Positions 36,216 through 46,447 are shown, numbered from the stretch's first letter. The stretch: 64,000 nt of DNA from Subtercola sp. PAMC28395 (GCF_018889995.1 NZ_CP076547.1:2728001-2792000), one strand, 5' to 3'. Made by a program: numbers and translations. Notes: generated by a model from the sequence alone, not told the origin.

Positions 36216-37447
36216 CAACTGCCCAGCAGCACTTTTTGGAACGAAGCGCCGAAGTCGCTCTCCTCCTGGGCGCTGAGCGTGCGGAACACGTGGACCTGCT
36301 TGAGGTAGTCGGCGTCGGGGAAGATCAGCGGGTTGGAGGCCAAGGTGGGGTCGATGGCATCCATCGCCTCCTTGGCTCCGTTGACCGGCGTCACGTAGTT
36401 CACCCACGCTGCGAGTTCTGCGGCAACGGCCGGCTCGTAGTAGTAGTCCATGATGGCTTCGGCGTTGGCCTTGTGACGAGAGCCCATCGGCACGACGAAG
36501 GTGTCGTTCCAGAGCGTGCCACCGGAGTCGGGGATGGCGAACTGCCACTTGTCACCGGCCGTTGCGTTCAGCGAGGTGATGTCACCCGACCAGCAGATCG
36601 CCGCGAAGGTGTCTTCGTTCTGCAGGTCGTTGAGGTACTGGTTGCCCTTGATGTTGCGGATCTGGCCGTCGCTGACCTCCTTGGTGAAGACATCCATCGC
36701 CTTGTTGAACTGGTCGGCGGACCAGTTCCCGGTGATGTCGGTTCCCTGGGAGAGCATGATGAGACCGATCGTGTCGCGCATCTCGGAGAGAACGCCCACG
36801 CGGCCCTTGAGCTCCGTGGCCCAGAGGTCGTCGATACTCTTGATGCCGTTCGGCACCTTCTCCTTGTTCCAGCAGATTCCGGCGTAGCCGCCCTGCCAGG
36901 GCAGGGACTTCTGGCGGCCCTTGTCGAAGTCGGGGTTGGCGAAGGATTCGCTCAGGTTCGAGATGTTCGGGATCTTGGCGTGGTCGAGGTCCTGGATGTA
37001 ACCGAGGCGTACGAGCCTCGCGACCATCCAGTCGGTGAGACACACCGTGTCGGTGCCGATGTCCTGCCCGAGTGCGAGCTGGTCCTTCACCTTGGCGTAG
37101 TAGGTGTTGTTGTCATCGACGGCGACGTTGTACGTGACGTTGATGCCGGACTTCTGCTGGAAACCCACCAGGGTCGGGTGGTTGCCTTCGGCGTCTTCGT
37201 CCATGTAGGCAGGCCAGTTGTCCCAGATCAGGGTCTTCTCTGTGGCAGAGACATCGGTGGCCGGCGTGAGCGCCGCCTTGGTGGCTGTGGTCGGTGCGCA
37301 GGCAGCGAGGCCCAGGGCTCCGGCCCCCAACCCGACGGCCCCGAGGAAGCCGCGGCGGCTCATCGAGAGTCGCTTGGCGTTCTGCATTGCCTGTGATTGC
37401 TTGATGGCTTCGATGATCATCGGGTCGCGCGGTGGCGTCAGTGGCAT
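36215..37447 (-). CDS. potD: Polyamine-type ABC transporter substrate-binding lipoprotein (PotD-like)
   Basis: About 410 residues. The N-terminus has a twin-arginine signal (SRRGFLGAVG) that ends in a lipobox (LAAC), so it is probably exported folded by Tat and lipid-anchored. The mature part has PotD-like segments: LIWDNWPAYMDEDA, CLTDWMVARLVRLGYIQ and PWQGGYAGICWNKE. Aromatic and acidic residues that would grip a diamine are plentiful, but the exact ligand cannot be read off. It is the first gene of the pot operon. ATG 37447 is chosen because GGAG lies about ten bases upstream. Confidence 0.9.
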   Translation of the reverse strand: MPLTPPRDPMIIEAIKQSQAMQNAKRLSMSRRGFLGAVGLGAGALGLAACAPTTATKAALTPATDVSATEKTLIWDNWPAYMDEDAEGNHPTLVGFQQKSGINVTYNVAVDDNNTYYAKVKDQLALGQDIGTDTVCLTDWMVARLVRLGYIQDLDHAKIPNISNLSESFANPDFDKGRQKSLPWQGGYAGICWNKEKVPNGIKSIDDLWATELKGRVGVLSEMRDTIGLIMLSQGTDITGNWSADQFNKAMDVFTKEVSDGQIRNIKGNQYLNDLQNEDTFAAICWSGDITSLNATAGDKWQFAIPDSGGTLWNDTFVVPMGSRHKANAEAIMDYYYEPAVAAELAAWVNYVTPVNGAKEAMDAIDPTLASNPLIFPDADYLKQVHVFRTLSAQEESDFGASFQKVLLGS

Positions 37448-37555
37448 GAGTGGTGCACTCCAAGGTCTCGCGAAAAAGGTGTTTTGATACTGACACACCG
37501 ACTCAGCGAATCACAGCAAAAGCCACGAAAAGAACGATCTTGAAACACAATCTTT

Positions 37556-37597
37556 ACGAAATCAGCATCGATTTCTGCAGATGACCGATGATTTCGT
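37556..37597. promoter_or_regulatory. Inverted repeats in the pot promoter region
   Basis: GAAATC (37558-37563) and GATTTC (37570-37575) are inverted with a six-base spacer. A further GATTTCGT (37590-37597) is the reverse complement of ACGAAATC (37556-37563). The region lies 110-150 bases before potD, in the 190-base gap to the PP2C gene. GATTTCGT also occurs upstream of the Lrp gene at 38511. A shared regulator site is plausible. Confidence 0.5.
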
Positions 37598-37637
37598 CAC
37601 TGGGCATTGCCATCAGCGGCAGTGTCACGCAGCAGTG

Positions 37638-38438
37638 TCAATCGGCCGCGACGTCGATGACAAGCACAGTCACATTGTCCCGACCCCCGTTGGTCAGCGC
37701 GGCGACGACGAGATTGTTCGCGGCCTCTGCTGCGCTGCCGGCACGGCCGAGGTAGTGAGCGATGCCGTGATCGGTGAGTTCTTTCGTCAGGCCATCACTG
37801 CAGACCAGGAGTCGCTGGCCGGGCGTGACCTCGAGCAGCGTGTAGTCGGGCGCAGGCTTCTCATGGAATCCCACCGCCCTGGTGATGATGTTGCTGTCGG
37901 GGTGCGTCTCGGCCTGCTCAGCAGTGATCAGACCGGCGTCGACGAGCTCCTGCACCACGGAATGATCGACTGTCAGTCTCGCGAGTGAGCCATCCAACAT
38001 CTGGTAGACCCGCGAGTCACCGATATTGAAGACGGCCCAGACCGGCTCATCCTCGACCAGGGTGAGAGCGACGCCGGTCACTGTCGTTCCGGTACCGAGC
38101 GCATTCGCGTCCCCGACCACATCGATGTCGGCCAGTGCCAGCGACAGCGCTTCGTCGATGATGTCGCCCGTCGTGAACGACAACCCGTGCACAGCTCCGA
38201 GACGATTCACCACTGCCGCGCTGGCGACATCGCCTGCCGCATGACCACCCATGCCGTCTGCCACCGCGAAGATCGGAGGGTTTGCGACCACGCTGTCTTC
38301 GTTCACAGCGCGCTTCTTGCCGACATCGCTGAGAGCCGCCCACGAGAGGGTGAATGGTTCTGCCTCAGGCTTTGGCCCGACAACCCGGAGGGTTGCGGTC
38401 TGCTCACCGATTTGGGTCACGCGTGTTCTCTTTCCCAT
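37638..38438 (-). CDS. PP2C-type serine/threonine phosphatase
   Basis: About 266 residues. Metal-binding motifs of the PPM family are intact: SDVGKKRAVNEDS, FAVADGMGGHAAGD, FNIGDSRVY, LLVCSDGLT and GGRDNVTVLV. It is a soluble enzyme with no membrane segment, resembling the catalytic half of PstP. It stands alone, between the pot operon and the divergent Lrp gene, with no kinase or FHA protein nearby, which is unusual since PstP-type genes normally sit with ftsW/pknB. ATG 38438 is the likely start; a longer frame adds Cys-rich non-family sequence. Confidence 0.9.
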   Translation of the reverse strand: MGKRTRVTQIGEQTATLRVVGPKPEAEPFTLSWAALSDVGKKRAVNEDSVVANPPIFAVADGMGGHAAGDVASAAVVNRLGAVHGLSFTTGDIIDEALSLALADIDVVGDANALGTGTTVTGVALTLVEDEPVWAVFNIGDSRVYQMLDGSLARLTVDHSVVQELVDAGLITAEQAETHPDSNIITRAVGFHEKPAPDYTLLEVTPGQRLLVCSDGLTKELTDHGIAHYLGRAGSAAEAANNLVVAALTNGGRDNVTVLVIDVAAD

Positions 38439-38510
38439 ACGCTGCCATTCGGGCGGGCAACTGCACGTGACAACTTTAGACGAGACTCCGGCACGCTGAC
38501 ATTTTCGGCG

Positions 38511-38542
38511 GATTTCGTAGGTCAATCAGCAAAACAGCTACG
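38511..38542. promoter_or_regulatory. GATTTCGTAG...CTACG inverted repeat before the Lrp gene
   Basis: GATTTCGT (38511-38518) repeats the pot promoter motif. CGTAG (38516-38520) and CTACG (38538-38542) are inverted around 17 bases in an A-rich stretch, 43-69 bases before the Lrp start. This is compatible with an autoregulatory Lrp/AsnC site. Confidence 0.45.
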
Positions 38543-38584
38543 GATTCACTTGCTGAGCCCCTACGTCACTGACAGAATCGAGGC

Positions 38585-39052
38585 ATGAACACCAGGCCTC
38601 GTTCGACCCATCTCGATGACACGTCAAAAGCGATCATCGAACAGCTCCAGGTCGACGGTCGACGCTCGTACGCTGAAATCGGCAAAGCCGTCGGTCTCAG
38701 CGAGGCGGCCGTGCGGCAACGGGTGCAGAAGCTGACCGAGAGCGGCGTGATGCAGATCGTTGCCGTGACCGATCCCCTCCAGCTCGGTTTCTACCGCCAG
38801 GCCATGGTCGGTCTGAGGGTCACCGGTGACACCCGAGTGATCGCAGATGCCCTGGCCGCCCTCCCGGCCGTCGACTATGTGGTTCTGACGGCCGGCACCT
38901 TCGACATCATGGTCGAAGTCGTCTGCGAGAACGACGACGACCTGATCTCGCTGCTGAATTCCGATATCCGCACGCTCGATGGCGTGCTCTCCACCGAAAC
39001 ATTTGTCTACCTGAAGCTGCACAAACAGCTCTACAACTGGGGAACGAGATAA
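38585..39052 (+). CDS. Lrp/AsnC family transcriptional regulator
   Basis: 155 residues: an N-terminal helix-turn-helix (YAEIGKAVGLSEAAVRQRVQ) and a C-terminal RAM ligand-binding domain (VVLTAGTFDIMVEVVCENDDDLISLL). Lrp-family proteins bind amino acids or related small molecules and form octamers. It is three bases upstream of the putrescine-type aminotransferase, so it most likely controls polyamine or amine breakdown, in the manner of regulators adjoining spuC/pot genes. Ligand is inferred, not seen. Confidence 0.92.
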   Translation: MNTRPRSTHLDDTSKAIIEQLQVDGRRSYAEIGKAVGLSEAAVRQRVQKLTESGVMQIVAVTDPLQLGFYRQAMVGLRVTGDTRVIADALAALPAVDYVVLTAGTFDIMVEVVCENDDDLISLLNSDIRTLDGVLSTETFVYLKLHKQLYNWGTR

Positions 39053-39055
39053 CTC

Positions 39056-40462
39056 ATGACCATCACCCATCCCACCAGCGGCCTGTCGACCAAGTTCGAC
39101 GAAGCCGACCTCCAGCAGAAGGCCAAAGATCACCTCTGGATGCATTTCGCACGCCAGTCGGTGATGGAAGACGGCCACGGCGTTCCGATCATCGTCAAGG
39201 GTGACGGTCATCACATCTGGGACAGCAAGGGCAAGAAGTACTTCGACGGGCTGAGCGGGCTCTTCGTGGTGAACGCCGGCCACGGTCGCCAGCGGCTCGC
39301 CGAGGTCGCCGCCAAGCAGGCCGCTGAGCTCGCGTTCTTCCCCCTGTGGTCGTACGCGCATCCTTCGGCGATCGAACTCGCCGACCGACTCGCCGACTAC
39401 GCTCCCGGAGACCTGAACCGCGTCTTCTTCTCCACCGGCGGCGGCGAGGCCGTCGAGACCGCGTTCAAACTGGCGAAGTACTACTGGAAGCTGCAGGGCC
39501 GGCCCACCAAGCACAAGGTCATATCCCGGGCTGTGGCCTATCACGGCACCCCGCAGGGCGCCCTGGCCATCACCGGGATCCCGGCGATGAAGGAGATGTT
39601 CGAACCGGTCACCCCGGGCGGTTTCCGGGTGCCGAACACCAACTTCTACCGCGCTCCGGAGCACGGTGACCACCTCGAGCAGTTCGGGCTCTGGGCCGCC
39701 AACCGCATCGAAGAGATGATCGAGTTCGAAGGGCCCGAAACAGTTGCGGCCGTCTTCCTCGAGCCGGTTCAGAACTCCGGCGGGTGCTTCCCTCCTCCCC
39801 CCGGCTACTTCCAGCGGGTCAGGGAGATCTGCGACAAGTACGACGTTCTCCTGGTGAGCGACGAGGTCATCTGCGCGTTCGGCCGCCTCGGCCACATGTT
39901 CGCCTGCGACGAGTACAACTATGTGCCCGACATGATCACGTGCGCCAAGGGTATGACAAGCGGCTACTCCCCCATCGGCGCCACGATTGTGAGCGACAAG
40001 GTGTACGAGCCGTTCAAGCACGGCAACACCTCGTTCTACCACGGGTACACGTTCGGCGGGCATCCGGTGTCTGCAGCCGTTGCGCTCGAAAACCTCGACA
40101 TCTTCGAGGAGGAGAAGCTGAACGAGAACGTGCGCGAGAACTCGCCGGCGTTCAGACGCACCCTCGAGAAGCTGCATGACCTGCCGATCGTCGGCGACGT
40201 GCGCGGGGACGGCTACTTCTTCGGCATCGAGCTCGTCAAAGACAAGAAGACCAAGGAGACGTTCGACGACGACGAGTCGGAACGCCTGCTGCGCGGTTTC
40301 CTCTCGAAAGCACTCTTCGATGCGGGCCTCTACTGCCGCGCAGACGACCGGGGCGATCCCGTCATCCAGCTCGCGCCGCCTCTCACGATCGGCCAGCGTG
40401 AGTTCGACGAGATCGAGGGCATCCTGCGTTCGGTTCTGACCGAGGCCTGGGCGCAGCTCTAG
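39056..40462 (+). CDS. Class III aminotransferase, putrescine/diamine type
   Basis: 468 residues. PLP lysine is Lys298 (CAKGMTSGYSPIGA); STGGGEAVETAFKLAK and VSDEVICAFGRLG are the cofactor-binding segments. The N-terminal DHLWMHFARQSVM resembles SpuC-like putrescine:pyruvate and omega-amino transaminases. Expected reaction: putrescine or a related amine plus pyruvate to the aldehyde plus alanine. It sits between the Lrp regulator and the FAD oxidase. Beta-alanine:pyruvate transaminase is the main alternative. Confidence 0.88.
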   Translation: MTITHPTSGLSTKFDEADLQQKAKDHLWMHFARQSVMEDGHGVPIIVKGDGHHIWDSKGKKYFDGLSGLFVVNAGHGRQRLAEVAAKQAAELAFFPLWSYAHPSAIELADRLADYAPGDLNRVFFSTGGGEAVETAFKLAKYYWKLQGRPTKHKVISRAVAYHGTPQGALAITGIPAMKEMFEPVTPGGFRVPNTNFYRAPEHGDHLEQFGLWAANRIEEMIEFEGPETVAAVFLEPVQNSGGCFPPPPGYFQRVREICDKYDVLLVSDEVICAFGRLGHMFACDEYNYVPDMITCAKGMTSGYSPIGATIVSDKVYEPFKHGNTSFYHGYTFGGHPVSAAVALENLDIFEEEKLNENVRENSPAFRRTLEKLHDLPIVGDVRGDGYFFGIELVKDKKTKETFDDDESERLLRGFLSKALFDAGLYCRADDRGDPVIQLAPPLTIGQREFDEIEGILRSVLTEAWAQL

Positions 40463-40501
40463 CCGCGCTGTGAGTTGGAGTCGTAAAGGGCTGGCTGCCG
40501 G

Positions 40502-41926
40502 ATGATCGCGAACAACTACTGGGCCGAATCAGGTGCGTCAGCCGACGGCGAGGCCGGGCGACTGCGGCCACCGCCCGTGTCAGACCTCGATGTCGACGTG
40601 TGTATCGTGGGCGGCGGCCTGACAGGGCTCTGGACGGCGTACTACCTCGCCAAAGCAGACCCGAGCCTGTCGATCGCGATCCTCGAGAAGGAGACGGTCG
40701 GCTTCGGAGCTTCCGGCCGCAATGGCGGGTGGTGTTCTGCGCTCTTCCCCCGCTCCGCCGCCTCACTCGAACGCGCCTACGGGTTCGATCGGGCCGTCGC
40801 GATGCGCCGGGCGATGGTCGACACCGTCACCGAGGTCGGTCGGGTCTCTGCGGCAGAGGGCATCGACTGCGACTTCGCACGGGGTGGCACGATCACCTAC
40901 GCGATGAACGAGTTGCAGGTCGAATCGGCCAGGGCCGACGTCGACGAGGCGAAACACTTCGGTGTCGACGAATTGGAGTACTGGGACTTCGACCCGGCGC
41001 ATGCGCACTACGCCGGTCGCGGGCATCCGGTTGGCGCGAGAGCTGCCGCCTTCGACCCGGCCTGCGCCCGACTTCACCCCGCGAAGCTCGTTCACGGCCT
41101 CGCCCGGGTCGTCGAATCCCTCGGAGTGCGCATCTACGAGCACACCGAAGTCACGTCGTGGCTGCCGAACTTCGTAAACTTCCGCGGCCACCAGGTGTCG
41201 CCCGGTTTCGAGGCGATCGCCGCGCCGGGAGTCGCTGCCACCAACCAGATCGTCATCGCGACAGAAGCCTACGGCTCCCAGCTGCCGGGTGTCGGGCGAA
41301 GGATCCTGCCGCTGTACTCGCTGATGATCGCGACAGAACCTCTCTCTGATGACTTCTGGGACTCGGTGGGGCTCGAACACGGCAACACGTTCAGCGACTA
41401 CCGCCACCTGCTCATCTACGGCCAGCGCACGGCAGACAACCGCTTCGCGTTCGGCGGCAGGGGCGCGCGCTACCACTGGGGTTCGAGCATCCACCCCTCG
41501 TACGACCAGGTCGAGCGGGTCTTCTCGCACCTCAGCGACACACTCACCGAACTGTTCCCCGATGCGGCAGCCGCGGAAGTCACCCACCGCTGGGGTGGCC
41601 CGATCGGCGTGCCCCGGGATTGGCATGCCTCGGCCGGCCACAACCCGAAGACCGGCGTCTCGTTCGCCGGCGGTTATGTGGGCGACGGGCTCAGTACGAC
41701 GAATCTCGCGGGCCGCACCCTCAGCGACCTGATCACGGGTCGACACACTGAATTGACACGCCTGCCGTGGGTGAATCATCTGTCACCGCGCTGGGAACCA
41801 GAACCGCTGCGGTTCATCGGGGCGAACCTCGGCCTCACGTCGGCGTCAGTTGCCGACCACGAAGAGCGGATGACCGGCAGATCGTCACTCACAGCCAGGC
41901 TCCTGGGCCCGCTGACCGGCCACTGA
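40502..41926 (+). CDS. FAD-dependent amine oxidoreductase (PuuB/DAO-like)
   Basis: 474 residues. The Rossmann motif is VCIVGGGLTGLWTAYYLAK, followed by GFGASGRNGGWCS, where FAD is held in this group, and a C-terminal GYVGDGLSTTNLAG. The family includes gamma-glutamylputrescine oxidase and glycine/sarcosine oxidases. Next to a diamine aminotransferase and a polyamine importer, an amine or gamma-glutamylamine substrate is likely. The glutamylputrescine synthetase PuuA is not in the window, so a free amine cannot be excluded. Confidence 0.85.
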   Translation: MIANNYWAESGASADGEAGRLRPPPVSDLDVDVCIVGGGLTGLWTAYYLAKADPSLSIAILEKETVGFGASGRNGGWCSALFPRSAASLERAYGFDRAVAMRRAMVDTVTEVGRVSAAEGIDCDFARGGTITYAMNELQVESARADVDEAKHFGVDELEYWDFDPAHAHYAGRGHPVGARAAAFDPACARLHPAKLVHGLARVVESLGVRIYEHTEVTSWLPNFVNFRGHQVSPGFEAIAAPGVAATNQIVIATEAYGSQLPGVGRRILPLYSLMIATEPLSDDFWDSVGLEHGNTFSDYRHLLIYGQRTADNRFAFGGRGARYHWGSSIHPSYDQVERVFSHLSDTLTELFPDAAAAEVTHRWGGPIGVPRDWHASAGHNPKTGVSFAGGYVGDGLSTTNLAGRTLSDLITGRHTELTRLPWVNHLSPRWEPEPLRFIGANLGLTSASVADHEERMTGRSSLTARLLGPLTGH

Positions 41927-41949
41927 GCCCCTCGCGCCCAACTCAGTTC

Positions 41950-42597
41950 TCAGGGCTGGAGCCTCGTGATGCTCCAGCCTTCAGCGAGGCGATTGTAGAC
42001 GAAGCGATCGTGAACGCGCGAGCTGCGTCCCTTCCAGAATTCGATACGGATGGGGCTGAGCAGAAAGCCACCCCAGTTCGCGGGCCTCGGCACGGCCGTT
42101 CCTTCCGGGTACGCCAGAGCCAGCTCTTCGATGCGCTGCTCGAGCAGCTCCCGGCTTTCGATCGGCTGGGACTGCTGGCTGGCAGCGGAAGCGATCTGCG
42201 AATCCCGTGGCCTGGATGCGAAGTATGCGTCGCTGCTCTCTGCATCGAGCCGGGTGACCGAACCCGTGACGATGACCTGCCGTTGCTGCCCGTACCAGGG
42301 GAAGACGGCAGTGGCAACCGGATGCCCGGCCAACGCCCGGCCCTTCCGGGAACCGTAGTTCGTGAAGAACTCGAATCCCTCCGCCCTGACTCGACGCAGC
42401 AACACCGTGCGGCTGCTGGGTGAACCGTCATCGTCGATCGTGCCGAGCACCATAGCGTTCGGCTCAGCGAAGCCTGCTGCCTCCGCCTCACTCAGCCACC
42501 GGGCGAACTGGGCGATCGGATCGGGGTCGAGGTCGCTGGCCGACAGCGGAATGCTGCCGTAATCGGTGTGGGTCGAGAGGGAATCCATGAGAGTCAT
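41950..42597 (-). CDS. pdxH: Pyridoxine/pyridoxamine 5'-phosphate oxidase
   Basis: 215 residues. PdxH oxidises PNP or PMP to PLP with FMN. Family segments: EPNAMVLGTIDDDGSPSSR, GFEFFTNYGSRKG, the FMN-binding VFPWYGQQRQV and the C-terminal WGGFLLSPIRIEFWKGR with RLHDR-like RVHDRFVY. ATG 42597 has GGAGAG eight bases upstream. It converges on the amine oxidase gene. PLP serves the two aminotransferases nearby, though pdxH has many other clients. Confidence 0.94.
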   Translation of the reverse strand: MTLMDSLSTHTDYGSIPLSASDLDPDPIAQFARWLSEAEAAGFAEPNAMVLGTIDDDGSPSSRTVLLRRVRAEGFEFFTNYGSRKGRALAGHPVATAVFPWYGQQRQVIVTGSVTRLDAESSDAYFASRPRDSQIASAASQQSQPIESRELLEQRIEELALAYPEGTAVPRPANWGGFLLSPIRIEFWKGRSSRVHDRFVYNRLAEGWSITRLQP

Positions 42598-42708
42598 CAC
42601 GCTACTCTCCCCAGACACTCCTCCCTCACATTCGGCGTCTGGCAACGAAGCTGAACAATGTCCGATGGTGGCCAGTCCAGGCCGCTCGCACCCAGCTACA
42701 GTCGAAAC

Positions 42709-43215
42709 ATGACAGCCAGCACACTCACTATTCCCGACTACCTTCTGCGAGTCGACAGCCCCATCGGCCGCCTCGAACTCACCGCCGACGACGATGCCGT
42801 GCTCTCCCTCAGCATCGAAGGCGGCGGCACCCTGCCGCACGACGCGTTGCCAGAGAAGCCGAACGCCGTTCTCACCGAGGCTGCGCGCCAATTGACGGAG
42901 TACTTCGACGGCAAGCGCAAAGAGTTCGACGTGCCCGTCAAGCTTGTTGGAACACCGTTTCAGATGTCCATCTGGCAGTCACTCGCTACCCTCGGTCACG
43001 GAGAGTTCATCTCCTACGGCGAGCTCGGCGTTCTCGCTGGTCGACCAGGTTCGGGCCGCGCTGTCGGCGGTGCTGTCGGGGCGAACCCCATCCCCATCAT
43101 CGTCGGGTGCCACCGGGTCCTGGCATCGAACCAGAAGATCACCGGGTACAGCGGCGGCAACGGCATCCCCACCAAGGTCTGGCTCCTCGACCACGAGAGT
43201 ATCGGGCATCTGTGA
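42709..43215 (+). CDS. ogt: Methylated-DNA-protein-cysteine methyltransferase
   Basis: 168 residues. It moves an alkyl group from O6-methylguanine to its own cysteine. The helix-turn-helix region (GEFISYGELGVLAGRPGSGRAVG) and the active-site Cys134 with the HRV that follows are present. The residue before Cys134 is Gly rather than the near-invariant Pro (GCHRV instead of PCHRV), which is unusual. The downstream gene is tag, another alkylation-repair enzyme, 45 bases on in the same direction, so the pair is probably a repair operon. Confidence 0.92.
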   Translation: MTASTLTIPDYLLRVDSPIGRLELTADDDAVLSLSIEGGGTLPHDALPEKPNAVLTEAARQLTEYFDGKRKEFDVPVKLVGTPFQMSIWQSLATLGHGEFISYGELGVLAGRPGSGRAVGGAVGANPIPIIVGCHRVLASNQKITGYSGGNGIPTKVWLLDHESIGHL

Positions 43216-43260
43216 GCAGAGTCCACGAGCGCACACCGCGGTCGATAGTGGACTACACCG

Positions 43261-43854
43261 ATGAGTGAGACTCCGATCTCCCTGGTGGGTACAGACGGTA
43301 TCGAGCGATGCGCGTGGGCCGGCAATGACATGGAGTACCAGCGCTACCATGACCGTGAGTGGGGAAGACCTCTCCACTCCGACCGGGCACTCTTTGAGAA
43401 GATCAGCCTGGAGGGGTTCCAGGCCGGCCTGTCGTGGATCACCATTCTTCGACGCAGAGCCGCCTTCCGCAGAGCTTTCGACGACTTCGAGATTGACCGA
43501 GTGGCGGCTTTCACCGAGGCCGACGTCGAGCGTTTGGTGAACGATTCCTCGATCATCCGTCATCGCGGCAAGATCCGCGCTGTCGTCAACAACGCGAGAG
43601 TGACGGCAGCCCTGATCGCCGAATCCGGCACGGGAGCGCTCGATCGCCTGGTCTGGAGTTTCACCCCGGTTGTTTCACGTGCACGACCCAGAACCGCTGC
43701 CGACTTCGTGGCAACCACCCCCGAATCGATAGCCCTCAGCGCGGAGCTGCGCTCGCGTGGCTTCAGCTTCGTCGGACCGACAACGATGTACGCGCTGATG
43801 CAGTCGGCGGGGCTCGTCGACGATCACGTCGAAGGGTGCTTTCTCGCCCGGTAG
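43261..43854 (+). CDS. tag: DNA-3-methyladenine glycosylase I
   Basis: 197 residues of the Tag family, which removes 3-methyladenine from DNA. Typical segments are RCAWAGNDMEYQRYHDREWG near the start (zinc-binding Cys17 and the WG motif), LEGFQAGLSWITIL, and SFVGPTTMYALMQSAGLVDDH, which includes a zinc histidine. Length is normal. It follows ogt. Confidence 0.95.
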   Translation: MSETPISLVGTDGIERCAWAGNDMEYQRYHDREWGRPLHSDRALFEKISLEGFQAGLSWITILRRRAAFRRAFDDFEIDRVAAFTEADVERLVNDSSIIRHRGKIRAVVNNARVTAALIAESGTGALDRLVWSFTPVVSRARPRTAADFVATTPESIALSAELRSRGFSFVGPTTMYALMQSAGLVDDHVEGCFLAR

Positions 43855-43900
43855 TGCCTCGACCCCACTGAGACAACCAGGCGACAGCGAATGCCGCGGT

Positions 43901-44656
43901 TCAGACGGTCAACGCGATTTCTGAATCCCCGAACCGACGAAGATCGAACCCGGTGGCCTGAGCCCACTCGATGATCTCGTCCACAGAAGCGAAGTCGACT
44001 CCCGATTCGATGATCGCTCTCGTGAGTTCGCCCTTGGCCTTCTTGTTGAAATGGTTCAGTGCACGTTTCTGGCCGCTGTCGTCGACGGTGAATACCCTCA
44101 GGAAGAACGAGTTCGGCCGGGAATCGACTGGCCCGAAATCGACGTAACCCTCCGAACGCAAATCGAGAAGCAGCCCAGGAGCCTGAGAGAGAACGGCAGA
44201 CGTCGGCTTGGCCCAGTGATTCTTGAGAGTGACGGCCTTCGGCAGCTCTCTCAGTCGGGAGTCGTGCGAGAGACGGTACGCCGGGATCAGGTCACCCGAG
44301 CTGATCGGCCCGAACAGTGCCGAGTGGATGAAGACGTGCTCGAAGGCAAACGCCCGCTGGGCTTTCGAAAGAGTGGACGCGCCCAGTCCGTCGAAGACGA
44401 CGCCGGTGTAACGGTCGAGCGCGGGCATGGTTGGCGCCAGCGCAAGGCGTCGATTCCGCAGAACCTCGTCGTGCTGGGTTCGCCCGAGCTTCAAGGCCGC
44501 AATGGTCGCCTCAGAGTCACGGGCGAGCGATCGGACGGCACGAACGACTTCGGCCCGACGTGGCCTCAGACGCCCGAAGGCGAGTGAGGTCAGGTCGAGC
44601 CGAATGTCGGTGCCGCCATCACGCTTCGTCTCCGAAGGGGGCAGCAGAATGATCAA
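43901..44656 (-). CDS. yaaA: Peroxide stress protein YaaA (DUF328)
   Basis: 251 residues beginning MIILLPPSETKRDGG, the hallmark of YaaA. Further family segments are YTGVVFDGL and FKLN-like KNHWAKPTSA. In E. coli, YaaA lowers free iron and DNA damage under peroxide stress and has DNA-binding ability in vitro. It ends the minus-strand run downstream of atpC; its start is four bases from the atpC stop, so it may be part of the atp transcript. Confidence 0.92.
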   Translation of the reverse strand: MIILLPPSETKRDGGTDIRLDLTSLAFGRLRPRRAEVVRAVRSLARDSEATIAALKLGRTQHDEVLRNRRLALAPTMPALDRYTGVVFDGLGASTLSKAQRAFAFEHVFIHSALFGPISSGDLIPAYRLSHDSRLRELPKAVTLKNHWAKPTSAVLSQAPGLLLDLRSEGYVDFGPVDSRPNSFFLRVFTVDDSGQKRALNHFNKKAKGELTRAIIESGVDFASVDEIIEWAQATGFDLRRFGDSEIALTV

Positions 44657-44660
44657 ATTC

Positions 44661-44945
44661 CTACGAAACCAACTCTGCCGCTCGGGCGACGATCGTCACG
44701 CGGTTGTTCTCCACAGAGAGGAAGCCCTCGTCTGCCTTCGCAACAATCCTCTTGCCATCGGCGAGCGTCACGCGGACTTCGCCCTCGGCCAGAATGGCCA
44801 GCAGCGGCTCGTGCCCGCGCAGAATGCCGATCTCGCCCTCGGTGGTCTTTGCGATCACCTGCGTCGCACCGCCCGACCACACTTCGTGGTCGGCGGCGAC
44901 AACACTCACCTGAAGGGGAGCAGAGGAGTCTGAGACGTCAGCCAC
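44661..44945 (-). CDS. atpC: F1Fo ATP synthase subunit epsilon
   Basis: 94 residues, shorter than the ~135-residue enterobacterial subunit because the C-terminal inhibitory helices are mostly missing, as usual in actinobacteria. The beta-sandwich domain shows GEIGILRGHEPLLAIL. The GTG start is two bases after the atpD stop. Confidence 0.95.
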   Translation of the reverse strand: MADVSDSSAPLQVSVVAADHEVWSGGATQVIAKTTEGEIGILRGHEPLLAILAEGEVRVTLADGKRIVAKADEGFLSVENNRVTIVARAAELVS

Positions 44946-44947
44946 GA

Positions 44948-46447
<1,500 letters not shown>

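Noticed and set aside
38624..40177. A long minus-strand open frame opposite the Lrp and aminotransferase genes
   Set aside because: Shadow of two well-supported plus-strand genes; no family resemblance.
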